Positions 36,461 to 45,049 of a stretch of DNA of 64,000 bases are shown piece after piece. This stretch comes from an uncultured Pelagibacteraceae bacterium (GTDB lineage Bacteria > Pseudomonadota > Alphaproteobacteria > Pelagibacterales > Pelagibacteraceae): positions 124,001 to 188,000 of the forward strand of contig CACBYE010000001.1 of NCBI GenBank assembly GCA_902543375.1. The letters are read 5' to 3'. Both the position numbers and the translations under genes were made by a program. Position 1 is the stretch's first letter. Each line of letters begins with the position of its first letter. Below the pieces are notes generated by a model, which was given only the letters and a program-made list of their open reading frames with translations, did not search any database and had not been told where the DNA came from.

Positions 36461-37756
36461 ATGATTATTTCTAAAGAAAATATAATTGAATACTTCAAAT
36501 CTGGAATTAAAGATGAAAAAAATTTTAAAATTGGAATTGAGCATGAGAAATTTTTATTCAACAGTAAAAACAATAGAAGAATTGACTATCCAAAAGTGAG
36601 GGAAATGTTTTCTGCTTTAAATGAATTTGGCTGGAGACCGAATAAAGAGAGAGGAAATATTATTGGTTTAAGTAAAGAAGGTAAAAATATTACTCTTGAG
36701 CCAGGAAATCAAATTGAATTATCTGGAGAAAAACTCAATAATATTCATGAAGCGTGTGCAGAGTCTCATGATTACCTTTTTGAACTAAGACAAGTTGCAA
36801 AAAAGCTTGGTATAAATATTGTAAGTACTGGTTTTGACCCAATATCAAAACTTGATGAAATTCCCAATAATCCTAAAGAAAGATATAAACTAATGACTAA
36901 GGACATGCCATTAGGTGGTAGATTAAGTCTAGATATGATGTATAGAACTTGTGGCACTCAATTAAATATTGATTATTCGTCTGAGGAAGACTTTTTTAAG
37001 AAATTTAAGATCGCAAATTCAATTGTTCCAATCTCAATCGCTTTGTTTGCTAATTCCTCAATAGTTGAAAAAAAGAAGAGTAATTATTTATCTTATAGAT
37101 CAAAAGTATGGCAAAATACTTCACGTGGAGGACTCCCAAAATTATTTTTTGAAAACTTAAATTTTGAAAAATACGCTGATTTTGTGATTAATTTTCCAAT
37201 TTTATTTCTTCAAGAGAAACAAAATTATATCTCTGGTAAGAAATATATTTTCAAAGACTTTATGGAAGGTAGAATAAGTGAAATTTCTAATCGACTTCCA
37301 AATGAAAGTGATCTTTCTATGCATTTAAGCACCATATTTACTGAAAATAGATTAAAAAAATACATTGAGTTAAGATCTATGGATACTTGTGGTTGGGATT
37401 GTCTTTGTGCAGGACCTGCATTTTTTATCGGAATGTTATATGGAAATTTAGATAATGTTTATGACATAATCTCTTCATGGGATAAAAATAAAATTATAAA
37501 TGCTTACTTAGATGCTCCTAAAAAAGGCTTTAACACACAGTTAATGGGTAAAGATCTTCTTTACTGGTCATCAATTTTATTAAAAACCTCCAGAGAAGGA
37601 TTGGATAGTAGAGATATACTAAATAAAAGTGCCAAAAATGAAACTTTATTTTTAAATCACTTACAGAAAATGGTTGATAATAAAACGACAAATGCAGATC
37701 ATATGATTAGTAAATTTTCTAAAAACGAAGATTTAAGTGTTTTATATGATAAATAA
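36461..37756 (+). CDS. gshA: Glutamate-cysteine ligase (plant/alphaproteobacterial GCS2 type)
   Basis: First step of glutathione synthesis, joining glutamate and cysteine with ATP. There are 431 residues with KIGIEHEKFLF at the N-terminus, ITLEPGNQIELSG, LSLDMMYRTCGTQLNIDYSS, SYRSKVWQNT and YIELRSMDTCGWDCLCAGPA. This is the class shared by alphaproteobacteria and plants, not the enterobacterial type. It overlaps gshB by about 11 bases; the two form a glutathione operon. Confidence 0.94.
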   Translation: MIISKENIIEYFKSGIKDEKNFKIGIEHEKFLFNSKNNRRIDYPKVREMFSALNEFGWRPNKERGNIIGLSKEGKNITLEPGNQIELSGEKLNNIHEACAESHDYLFELRQVAKKLGINIVSTGFDPISKLDEIPNNPKERYKLMTKDMPLGGRLSLDMMYRTCGTQLNIDYSSEEDFFKKFKIANSIVPISIALFANSSIVEKKKSNYLSYRSKVWQNTSRGGLPKLFFENLNFEKYADFVINFPILFLQEKQNYISGKKYIFKDFMEGRISEISNRLPNESDLSMHLSTIFTENRLKKYIELRSMDTCGWDCLCAGPAFFIGMLYGNLDNVYDIISSWDKNKIINAYLDAPKKGFNTQLMGKDLLYWSSILLKTSREGLDSRDILNKSAKNETLFLNHLQKMVDNKTTNADHMISKFSKNEDLSVLYDK

Positions 37757-38672
37757 AATTGTTGCTATACAAGGAAACCACCCCACTATACTTAATCCAA
37801 AAACAGATACGAGTGTATTTTTAGCAAATGAAGTGCAAAAGAAGAAATACCGAATTTTTTTTTATGATCCAAAAGATCTATCAATTATAAATTCAAAAGT
37901 TATCGCAAAAGGTTTCTTTGTAAAGTTTAATTATAACAATAAAAAATTTTATAAGATCTTAAAAAAACAAAAATTGGATCTTGTAAAATGTAGGTATATT
38001 TTAATTAGACAAGATCCTCCATTTAATTTGGAGTATATCTCTACGACTTATATGCTTGAAAAAATTAAGAAAAAAGTAAAAATTATCAATGATCCCACAT
38101 CTATAAGAAATGTTTCTGAAAAACTTTATTCTGTTAAATATCAAAAATTTATGCCAAATACAATTTTTAGTCAAAATATTTACGAAATTAAAAACTTTTT
38201 TAAAAAGAATAAGTATGTAATTTTAAAACCAATTCATAGTTTTAGTGGTAATGATATTCACCTACTCAGTAAATTTAAATTAAACTTTATTAATAAATTT
38301 ATTAGAAAACATAGTTTTATAATGTGTCAAAAATATTTGCCAAAAATAAGTAAAGGAGACAAAAGAGTTTTTTTAATAAATGGTAAGGTATGTGGGGTAA
38401 TTTCAAGAGTCCCAAAAAAAGGTTCGTATCTTAGTAATATGAGTAAGGGCGCCCTAGCAAAAAATACTCGGTTAACAACCTCAGAAAAAAGAATATCTAG
38501 AATAATTGCAAAAGATTTAAAAAAAGAAAAAATTTATTTTGCAGGAATCGATTTTATTGATCAAAAACTTAATGGAGATATTAATGTCACATCCCCTACT
38601 GGATTAAAAACTTTATTTGACATTTCAAAAATTAATCTTGCCAAAACTTTTTGGAAAGATTTAAAAGCGTGA
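37746..38672 (+). CDS. gshB: Glutathione synthetase
   Basis: Second step of glutathione synthesis, ATP-grasp family, 308 residues. Motifs: the N-terminal IVAIQGNHPTILNPKTDTSV, ILIRQDPPFNLEYIST, VILKPIHSFSGNDIHLLSK, GDKRVFLINGKVCGVISRVP and the C-terminal NGDINVTSPTGLKTLFDIS. The ATG at 37746 is preferred over a GTG at 37737. Overlap with gshA and the immediately following EamA gene suggest one transcript. Confidence 0.93.
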   Translation: MINKIVAIQGNHPTILNPKTDTSVFLANEVQKKKYRIFFYDPKDLSIINSKVIAKGFFVKFNYNNKKFYKILKKQKLDLVKCRYILIRQDPPFNLEYISTTYMLEKIKKKVKIINDPTSIRNVSEKLYSVKYQKFMPNTIFSQNIYEIKNFFKKNKYVILKPIHSFSGNDIHLLSKFKLNFINKFIRKHSFIMCQKYLPKISKGDKRVFLINGKVCGVISRVPKKGSYLSNMSKGALAKNTRLTTSEKRISRIIAKDLKKEKIYFAGIDFIDQKLNGDINVTSPTGLKTLFDISKINLAKTFWKDLKA

Positions 38673-39529
38673 AAGATCTAACGGATCAACAAAAAGGATC
38701 ATTACTTGCTTTTGTGGCTGTAATGTTTATCACACCAGATTCTTTATTTATTAGGATTTCAAATATAGATACCTGGGGCCTTGTTTTTTATAGAGGGATA
38801 ATTCCCTTTTTGACTGTTTTTTTTGTGATGTTAATAATTTACAAGTTAAATTTTTTTAAAATACTCCTGAATAGTGGTTACCATGGTATTATTTATATAG
38901 CTACTTTCAGTATTACAAATATTACTTTTGTAGTCTCAATACAAAATACTAACGTAGCAAATACACTAGTAATGATAGCAACTGCACCAATGCTATCTGC
39001 AATACTTAGTACAATTTTTCTAAAAGAAACTTCCGATAAAAAAACGTGGATCTCAGTAATTGTTACGTTTGCTGCTATTTTATATATATTCTTTGACTCT
39101 CTTAAACTTGGTAATTTTTATGGTGATATTTTAGGATTCATTACTGCGATTGGTCTTGCTGTTGGTGCTATCACAATTAGATCTGCTAAATCAAAAAATT
39201 TAGTTCCAGCAGCAGTGGTAGGAAAACTTTTTGTGGCCACTTTCGCTTTGTTTTTTATAGAGAGTTTTGCACTTAAAGATAATGACTTAATTATTGTCCC
39301 CTTAATGTGTATTTTGTGTGTTGCCATACCATTTGTTTTAGTAACAATTGCACCAAGATTTATACCAGCAGCCGAGGTAAATCTTTTCTTCTTACTAGAG
39401 ACGATTGTAGGTCCAATTTGGGTTTGGTTAATTATTAAAGAACAGCCAAGCTTTGAAACAATACTTGGTGGAGCTGTAATAGTGGCAACCATTGCCTTTC
39501 ACTCATTTTTGAAATTAAGGAATTCTTAA
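38669..39529 (+). CDS. EamA/DMT-family transporter
   Basis: About 286 residues with ten predicted membrane segments in two EamA repeats (first LLAFVAVMFITPDSLFIRIS; second GDILGFITAIGLAVGAITIR). The motifs NVANTLVMIATAPMLSAILS and AEVNLFFLLETIVGPIWVWL are typical of the drug/metabolite transporter superfamily. Start: a GTG at 38669 forms a GTGA overlap with gshB; a TTG at 38651 is less likely. Substrate unknown; linkage to gshAB could suggest a thiol or amino-acid compound, which is speculation. It is one of three EamA proteins in the window. Confidence 0.88.
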   Translation: MKDLTDQQKGSLLAFVAVMFITPDSLFIRISNIDTWGLVFYRGIIPFLTVFFVMLIIYKLNFFKILLNSGYHGIIYIATFSITNITFVVSIQNTNVANTLVMIATAPMLSAILSTIFLKETSDKKTWISVIVTFAAILYIFFDSLKLGNFYGDILGFITAIGLAVGAITIRSAKSKNLVPAAVVGKLFVATFALFFIESFALKDNDLIIVPLMCILCVAIPFVLVTIAPRFIPAAEVNLFFLLETIVGPIWVWLIIKEQPSFETILGGAVIVATIAFHSFLKLRNS

Positions 39530-39587
39530 TGACCGTCACAATTAAGACTTGATTTACTTGTAAACGGCGGATAATTAGCGAGCTCTT

Positions 39588-40868
39588 ATGTATAAAGTTT
39601 TAAAGAATTCTTGGGCATTATTCTTAGGTATGAGCTTTATAATGATGGCTTATGGTTTTCAAGGATCATTACTCGGAGTAAGAGCGGTTCAGGAAGAGTT
39701 TAGTTTGACAGCAACCGGTTTTTTGATGTCAGGTTATTTTATTGGATATTTTATAGGTGCAGCAACAATTCCTAATGTTATTTCAAAGGTTGGTCATGTG
39801 AGAGTTTTTGCAGCATTTGCATCTTTAGCATCATTAATAATTTTAATTCACTCAATTTTAATTCATCCATTTATATGGTTTATATTAAGGCTATTAACTG
39901 GAGTCAGTATGGTTTGTATGTACACAGTCGCAGAAAGTTGGCTTAATGATAGATCCAGTAATAAAAACAGAGGAAGTGTTTTATCAATTTATATGGTCAT
40001 CCTTTATGGTTCAATCGGTATTGGAATGTTTTTGTTAAATTTTAGTACTCCAAAAAATTTCCAACCTTTTATATTGGTTTCTGTAATCACTTCAGCAGCA
40101 TTAATACCTATTTTACTTACTAAAAAGAAACCACCAACTTTTAAAAAAATAACAGCCATGTCTCTTAATGAGCTTTATAAATCCTCTCCATTTGGGATAG
40201 TTAGTTCTTTTTTTTATGGAACCATTCAGTCTGCATTATTTACTTTGCTAGCAGTTTATGCAACTTCAATGAATTTTACTATTTTTGAAATTTCGATTGT
40301 TACTTTTTTGTTAGCAATTTCTGGAGCTATTGCTCAATTTCCTGTTGGAAAAATATCAGATTTTTATGACAGAAGAAAAGTTATAATTGCATCTACTTTT
40401 GGTGCTGCAATATTTGCCGTTTTTACAATATTTGTTTCTGGACAAATGTATTTACCTGACGGTTTAGCTACAAGTAAAACCTGGTTTTATATCTTTTTTA
40501 TTTTTTTTTCTTTTTGTAGTTTGCCCATGTTTTCACTAATTCTTGCTCACACAAACGACTATATTACAAAAGATAAATTTGTTGCTGCAGGTGCAGGGCT
40601 TCAGTTCGTATTCGGTTTAGGTGCTATAAGTGGTCCTTTTTTATGCTCAATATTTATGGATATTGTTGGTTCTAATGGATTTTTTATTTTTTTATTTTTC
40701 TTTCATTTTTTGATTGGAATATTTGGAATTTATAGAATGAGAATTAGACCAACAATTGAAAATCCTGATTCTCAATTCGTAGCTATGCCTCAGACAATTA
40801 CGCCAGCTGGTATTGAACTAAATCCAACCACTGAACCTATAGAGGAACCAATAAAAGAAGAAAATTAA
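39588..40868 (+). CDS. Major facilitator superfamily transporter (YcaD-like)
   Basis: 426 residues with twelve predicted membrane segments, including the TM2-3 loop with a conserved GxxxD/R-like pattern (IPNVISKVGHVRVFAAFAS) and GKISDFYDRRKVIIASTFG at the mid-protein loop. The N-terminus WALFLGMSFIMMAYGFQGSL fits the YcaD/CynX-like group. A cytoplasmic Pro/Glu/Thr-rich tail (about 395-426) follows TM12. A GATAAT at 39570-39575 lies upstream. Substrate unknown. Confidence 0.87.
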   Translation: MYKVLKNSWALFLGMSFIMMAYGFQGSLLGVRAVQEEFSLTATGFLMSGYFIGYFIGAATIPNVISKVGHVRVFAAFASLASLIILIHSILIHPFIWFILRLLTGVSMVCMYTVAESWLNDRSSNKNRGSVLSIYMVILYGSIGIGMFLLNFSTPKNFQPFILVSVITSAALIPILLTKKKPPTFKKITAMSLNELYKSSPFGIVSSFFYGTIQSALFTLLAVYATSMNFTIFEISIVTFLLAISGAIAQFPVGKISDFYDRRKVIIASTFGAAIFAVFTIFVSGQMYLPDGLATSKTWFYIFFIFFSFCSLPMFSLILAHTNDYITKDKFVAAGAGLQFVFGLGAISGPFLCSIFMDIVGSNGFFIFLFFFHFLIGIFGIYRMRIRPTIENPDSQFVAMPQTITPAGIELNPTTEPIEEPIKEEN

Positions 40869-40874
40869 AGAAAC

Positions 40875-41510
40875 TTAGACAAGTTTATCTATATGTTTTG
40901 ACATTTTGAGTAAAACTTGTTTTTTACTTAATTTATCTGTTCTAATTAAGATTGCATCTTTTACTCTAATTAATGGACTATTTTTTCTTTTTTTATCCAT
41001 CACGGTTCTTTTATTAAGTGAATTTCTCACGTTTTTTAATGGAACTTTCTTTTTTATATCCAACCATCTTCTATAGCTTGCAATCTTAACATCACATTTA
41101 AAATAAAAAGCTAAATCATATTTAGGGTTTTTAGCTAATATTTTACTTGCAATATCTCTTCCCTCAACGCAAATTTTTTTATTTTTTTTAATCAATTTTT
41201 TTTGAAAAATATTTATAATTTTTCTAACATTCTTATTCTTAGCTAAAGAACTAACGTGGTTACTAATTTTTTCAGAATGTAAATCTAATTTATCTATTTT
41301 ATTGTATGAAATAGTCCTAAATTTTTTTTTTAGAAAATTTATATTATTTGTTGGATTATGACTAATAATTTCTCTACTAGCATATCTATACAAAAGTCCT
41401 GAATTTATCAGTAGTAATTTATATTTTTTAGAAATGAGTTTTGCTGCAGTACTTTTTCCGCTTGCTGACTCTCCGTCACAAGCAATTATTAATTTTTTAA
41501 ATTTTTTCAC
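40875..41510 (-). CDS. cmk: Cytidylate kinase
   Basis: Phosphorylates (d)CMP. There are 211 residues with a Walker A ACDGESASGKSTAAKLISKK, the NMP-binding LLINSGLLYRYASREII, CVEGRDIASKILAKNP (GRDIG-type block) and the RRxxD-like SYRRWLDIKKK lid. It usually sits between aroA and rpsA in alphaproteobacteria; here it is alone on the minus strand, convergent with the MFS gene. Strongly Lys/Asn-rich. Confidence 0.92.
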   Translation of the reverse strand: MKKFKKLIIACDGESASGKSTAAKLISKKYKLLLINSGLLYRYASREIISHNPTNNINFLKKKFRTISYNKIDKLDLHSEKISNHVSSLAKNKNVRKIINIFQKKLIKKNKKICVEGRDIASKILAKNPKYDLAFYFKCDVKIASYRRWLDIKKKVPLKNVRNSLNKRTVMDKKRKNSPLIRVKDAILIRTDKLSKKQVLLKMSKHIDKLV

Positions 41511-41684
41511 ATAGCTTTAATAATGTTTAGATCTGTTTATTGCAAAAAAAATTATGAGTTTTGGGAGTTTTAAACAAAGATAATCGCTTACAGGTTGAAA
41601 CCCAAAATAAGCACTATTTAATAAAAGTAAAAACTGAATTATTGCAAGTATCTCAAATATTTGCTTCTATAAGAGTATAAAAAA
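41511..41684. other. Divergent intergenic region, 174 bases, no gene seen
   Basis: This is one of the two longest gene-free stretches apart from the riboswitch leader. It must hold promoters for cmk (minus) and the coiled-coil gene (plus). A TTGCAA at 41642-41647 and a TATAAG at 41668-41673 are too far apart (20 bases) for a standard promoter. A short GGTTGAAACC inverted repeat occurs near the middle but does not extend into a tRNA or clear hairpin. Confidence 0.5.
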
Positions 41685-42422
41685 ATGACATTAAAAAAAA
41701 TTAAACAAAAAAAAACAAAAAAGAAAGCAGCAATTGGCAAAATTATTAAACTTGCACCAAAATCTTTTTTGAGTAGCGCAATTTCTAATTATAAAAAAAA
41801 TAAAGAACTTAATAAAATTAAAGCTATTAAATTAGAGAAATTAAAAGAAAAAAATCTTATTCTAAAAGAGAGAAAAGAACTAAAGATCTGGGAGGAAAAA
41901 CTTACTAAAGAAAATAATAAATTAAAACTTATTGAGGATGAATTGAGATTAAAAGAAAAAGAGATCAAAATTAAAGATGACGCACAAAAGCTAGAGGCAT
42001 CGCGATTGGTAAAAAAAGACGAAGAATTAATATTAATTAGTAAAGAATTAAGAGCTAAAGAAAAGGAATTAAAGCTAAGAGATGAAGCACAAAATAGAAG
42101 AGATATCGATTTGAAAGTTAGAGAAGAAGAGCAAAGAACCCTTGAGCTTAAAGAAAAAAGAAGAAAAGAAAGAACCCTAAAAATGATTAAGGAAGAGGAG
42201 GAAAAACAGAAAGAACTTGAGTATATCAAAATAAAAGAATGGGAAGAAAAATTTGATAGAGAACAAAAAGCAAAAGAACATAGAGAAAATTTAAGAGAGG
42301 AAAGATTAAGACAAAAAGAATTAGAAAAGCTTCAATCTTTTGAAAAAAAGGAGACTTCTGTTGATAAAAACCTTTCTTCTGGATTAGAAAAATTTAAAAT
42401 AGATGTTACAAAAGAAAATTAA
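41685..42422 (+). CDS. Highly charged coiled-coil protein of unknown function
   Basis: 245 residues, almost entirely Lys/Glu/Leu/Arg with heptad spacing from about residue 35 to 220. No catalytic motif, signal peptide or cysteine is seen. The first 30 residues are basic (KKIKQKKTKKKAAIGKIIKL). It contains a direct repeat: DELRLKEKEIKIKDDAQ (85-101) and KELRAKEKELKLRDEAQ (120-136), exactly 35 residues (five heptads) apart. It stands alone on the plus strand and overlaps the convergent amidinotransferase by four bases. It could be a cytoskeletal or nucleoid scaffold, but nothing in the sequence decides this. Confidence 0.75.
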   Translation: MTLKKIKQKKTKKKAAIGKIIKLAPKSFLSSAISNYKKNKELNKIKAIKLEKLKEKNLILKERKELKIWEEKLTKENNKLKLIEDELRLKEKEIKIKDDAQKLEASRLVKKDEELILISKELRAKEKELKLRDEAQNRRDIDLKVREEEQRTLELKEKRRKERTLKMIKEEEEKQKELEYIKIKEWEEKFDREQKAKEHRENLREERLRQKELEKLQSFEKKETSVDKNLSSGLEKFKIDVTKEN

Positions 42423-43540
42423 TTTTTCTGATTAGGAAAATAATCCTTTAAATCACCTTCTCTATAAACATCAGCTGTGCAGCAATGAACACCACCTCCA
42501 AAAGCATATGCATCTCTCAATTCAACAGGTACAACTTCCATTCCTAATTTATCAAGTTGTTCAGCTTGGTAAACTTCGCTTTTTTCAACACAAACTGTTT
42601 TTGGATTAAGAACTAACACATTCATTGATAACCATACTGATGAATAACAAAGTGGGGGTGGTTCGTTATGAGCAGGTTGAGCACTATCGATTATTTTCCA
42701 ACCATTATCCTCAAATAATTTTCTTTGTTTCTTTGGAAGTCTTCTTTGAGGATTATTTATAATTAGCCCTTCTTTAATCGGTGTAAAAGTTGCATCAATA
42801 TGAATTGGGTAAGGATCTCCAGGAAAATTAACTGTATGAATTCTGTGATTTTTAAAATGTCTTTTGAGCCAATCAATACCTTTTAAATTAGTTGTAAAAC
42901 CGTGTTGTACAACTAAGTCCTTGCCAAATCTTAAAACATCTGCTGCATCAAATAGTGGCTCTTCCTCTGTTGTTACAAAAAATTTTTCCTCAGTCCATTG
43001 AAGCCTCTTTTGAATTCCAATCTTGTCCGACAAATAATCTTTACGGTAATCAATATCCGTTAATCTTGGTTTTGGGGCAGTTTCATGACACATATTTTTG
43101 TCTTGTTCAAAATATTTTTGAATAAGAGGTCTATAATTCAAATATTCAAACCATCTACATCTATAACTCATTGTAGCTTCAAGCATTTCATTGCCAACTG
43201 TAAGTATTACATCTCTTGCAGGCATACATCCAAACATACTTTCAACTTCCCAATCAGGAGTAGAAATTTTTTGATTATGATTTAAAGGTACCGGTCGATC
43301 GACTGTAATCCCTCTTTTTTCAAGCATTGAAGCAAAATTATTTAACAACTCATTAGCTTTATCAATTGTATCCTTTGTACGAGGTCCGTGAGAACCTTTC
43401 ATTTCTGAGTCCTCTGGAACTTTAGCATCCAAAGCTGGTTCTGGTGCTGGAATACAGCTGCCATCTGCTTTTCCAACAATTACGTGTTTAAGTGGATCCC
43501 ACTCGTTCCAACTATTAACGATTATTTTTTCTTTACTCAT
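42419..43540 (-). CDS. Glycine amidinotransferase-like enzyme (AGAT family)
   Basis: 373 residues of the guanidino-group modifying superfamily. The catalytic triad of arginine:glycine amidinotransferase is visible: Asp in LFDAADVLRFGKDLVVQHG, His in PYPIHIDATFTPI, and the nucleophile Cys in YAFGGGVHCCTADVYREG. The N-terminal VNSWNEWDPLKHVIVGKAD is also a family hallmark. It would transfer the amidino group of arginine to glycine or another amine, releasing ornithine. The exact acceptor is not decided by sequence; scyllo-inosamine-type relatives exist. It is followed upstream, nine bases away, by an EamA transporter gene in the same direction, which may export or import a related compound. Confidence 0.88.
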   Translation of the reverse strand: MSKEKIIVNSWNEWDPLKHVIVGKADGSCIPAPEPALDAKVPEDSEMKGSHGPRTKDTIDKANELLNNFASMLEKRGITVDRPVPLNHNQKISTPDWEVESMFGCMPARDVILTVGNEMLEATMSYRCRWFEYLNYRPLIQKYFEQDKNMCHETAPKPRLTDIDYRKDYLSDKIGIQKRLQWTEEKFFVTTEEEPLFDAADVLRFGKDLVVQHGFTTNLKGIDWLKRHFKNHRIHTVNFPGDPYPIHIDATFTPIKEGLIINNPQRRLPKKQRKLFEDNGWKIIDSAQPAHNEPPPLCYSSVWLSMNVLVLNPKTVCVEKSEVYQAEQLDKLGMEVVPVELRDAYAFGGGVHCCTADVYREGDLKDYFPNQKN

Positions 43541-43549
43541 TATTATTGA

Positions 43550-44455
43550 TTAATTTAAAGCTATAAACCTTTTATTCCATCGCATTACTAAACTGTAATA
43601 AATTAAAGAAATAAAAAGGAAAAAACCTCCTACGATAGTAAAGGAATCAGGCACCTCATTAATTCCTAAGATTGGTAACCATACCCAAAAAATTCCCCCA
43701 ATTACTTCTGTTAAAGAGAGTAAGGTCAATTCTGCTGCTGGAATAGCTTTAGAGCCAATAGAATACAGAATTAATCCTGTGCAAACCAATACTCCATGAA
43801 GTGAAAATAACGCCCCATTGTAACTCGTTGAAAAAAATACTTGCTTGGTACTAAGCAGCACTACTGATGCAAAAATAAAACAAAAAAAACCCGAAAAGGC
43901 TACTGTGGTAAACTTTGGTGTTTCAGTTCTCCATCTTAAAGTAACAGAAAAAACTGAAAATCCGATTGATGATAACATTCCAAAAATAAATCCAACTACA
44001 GAATTGGATCCAGAGCTTCCAAAAGCCATAATTATAATTCCAATTGTTGCGATAAATATAGAGATCCAAACATTTAGTGAAATTTTTTCTTTAAGAAATA
44101 AAAAGGCTAGTAGCGCAGTAAAGAAAGGCATAGCTGCTAGACAAAGTAATGTTATAGCTGCTGAAGTATTTGTGATTGAATAAATAAAACTTATCATCGC
44201 GACTCCTAACCCTGATCCACCGATGATACCTGAATAGCCCATTTTGAGATAATTTTTATAAAATTTTAATCCCTCTTCAAAATATAAATAAAGATTTAAT
44301 AAAATAAAAATTGTTAATCCCCTTCCAAATATATATTGCCACGGTACCTGGTTAGGACTATCCATATATCTCACTACTAGAGGTCCAAAAGACCATAAAA
44401 TTCCAGCAAATAATACTACTGGCACTGCAATTTTAGGATTTTTTAATTCGAGCAT
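43550..44455 (-). CDS. EamA/DMT-family transporter
   Basis: 301 residues with ten predicted membrane segments and two EamA repeats: the first includes TNTSAAITLLCLAAMPFFTA, the second ALFSLHGVLVCTGLILYSIG and AIPAAELTLLSLTEVIGGIF. It is nine bases upstream of the amidinotransferase gene and probably on the same transcript. Substrate unknown; a guanidino or amino compound is suggested only by the neighbour. Confidence 0.88.
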   Translation of the reverse strand: MLELKNPKIAVPVVLFAGILWSFGPLVVRYMDSPNQVPWQYIFGRGLTIFILLNLYLYFEEGLKFYKNYLKMGYSGIIGGSGLGVAMISFIYSITNTSAAITLLCLAAMPFFTALLAFLFLKEKISLNVWISIFIATIGIIIMAFGSSGSNSVVGFIFGMLSSIGFSVFSVTLRWRTETPKFTTVAFSGFFCFIFASVVLLSTKQVFFSTSYNGALFSLHGVLVCTGLILYSIGSKAIPAAELTLLSLTEVIGGIFWVWLPILGINEVPDSFTIVGGFFLFISLIYYSLVMRWNKRFIALN

Positions 44456-44502
44456 TTTGGGAGATTATTATAAAAATTAATAACTACAACAAAAATGAGA
44501 AA

Positions 44503-44526
44503 GTCTGATTTAAATTTTAATTAGAC
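44503..44526. repeat. 24-base imperfect dyad in a divergent spacer
   Basis: GTCTGATT and AATTAGAC flank an eight-base AT centre, making an eight-base stem with one G-T pair. It lies in the 192-base spacer between the divergent EamA and SufU-like genes, 48 bases upstream of the EamA start. No T-tract follows, so an operator is more plausible than a terminator. The rest of this spacer shows nothing recognisable. Confidence 0.3.
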
Positions 44527-44647
44527 TGGTTTGATAAAGCATAATCGATATTGCAAATATTAGATTTTACTTTTCCATTTGAAGTTGTGTTAAAAATATT
44601 TTTAAATGATGATTGATTGAACTTTATTTATTATGTAATTAAATTTA

Positions 44648-45046
44648 ATGGATTTAGAGATACTTAACATTGCCGCCAACACCGATAACAATAGAAATAT
44701 TAAAAATCGAACACACATTTCAAAATTGAAAAACTCTTTGTGTGGAGATGAGATGCAAATTGAACTTATTATAAAAAATAGAAAAATTTTAGACTTCGGG
44801 TATCAAGGAAAGTCCTGTGTATACTGCCAAGCATCAGCAAGTTTGCTATCGAAGATTTCAATAAATAATCAAAAAGAAAAGATTAATAATTTATGTGATG
44901 AAGTTGAATTTTATTTTGATGATACTGTAAAAATTTCTGATAAAAAATGGATTTCTTTAAAAAAATTAATTAAAAGTAAAAATATTAATAAAAAAGATTG
45001 TATATTGTTACCTTTTAAAACATTAAAAAAGATAGTATCTATTTAA
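44648..45046 (+). CDS. IscU/SufU-like iron-sulfur scaffold-family protein
   Basis: 132 residues with the U-type pattern: LCGDEMQIEL (C32, D34), GYQGKSCVYCQASASLLSKI (C57 aligning with the GCAIS cysteine, followed by ASAS) and KDCILLPFKTL (C118, like the late conserved cysteine). C60 makes an unusual CVYC pair, and C83 is extra. SufU/IscU hold nascent Fe-S clusters or relay sulfur. No sufS, sufB, iscS or fdx is adjacent, so whether this works as the scaffold or as a specialised sulfur acceptor is open. HPP family gene follows by three bases. Confidence 0.78.
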   Translation: MDLEILNIAANTDNNRNIKNRTHISKLKNSLCGDEMQIELIIKNRKILDFGYQGKSCVYCQASASLLSKISINNQKEKINNLCDEVEFYFDDTVKISDKKWISLKKLIKSKNINKKDCILLPFKTLKKIVSI

Positions 45047-45049
45047 AAT

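Noticed and set aside
36772..36957. 61-codon minus-strand ORF in gshA
   Set aside because: Shadow frame inside a conserved enzyme, no independent support.
39118..39492. 124-codon minus-strand ORF opposite the EamA gene
   Set aside because: It lies wholly inside a well-supported membrane transporter, has no start signal or recognisable domain, and reads as a shadow of hydrophobic codons.
41590..41625. Possible tRNA T-arm (GGTTGAAACC) in the 174-base spacer
   Set aside because: The loop does not fit TTCRANY and no acceptor, D or anticodon stem can be built around it.
41789..42229. 146-codon Ser/Phe-rich minus-strand ORF opposite the coiled-coil gene
   Set aside because: The composition is the simple complement of Lys/Glu codons (TTT/TCT). 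Low complexity explains it.
43845..44183. 112-codon plus-strand ORF inside the second EamA gene
   Set aside because: Antisense shadow; no motif and no upstream signal.
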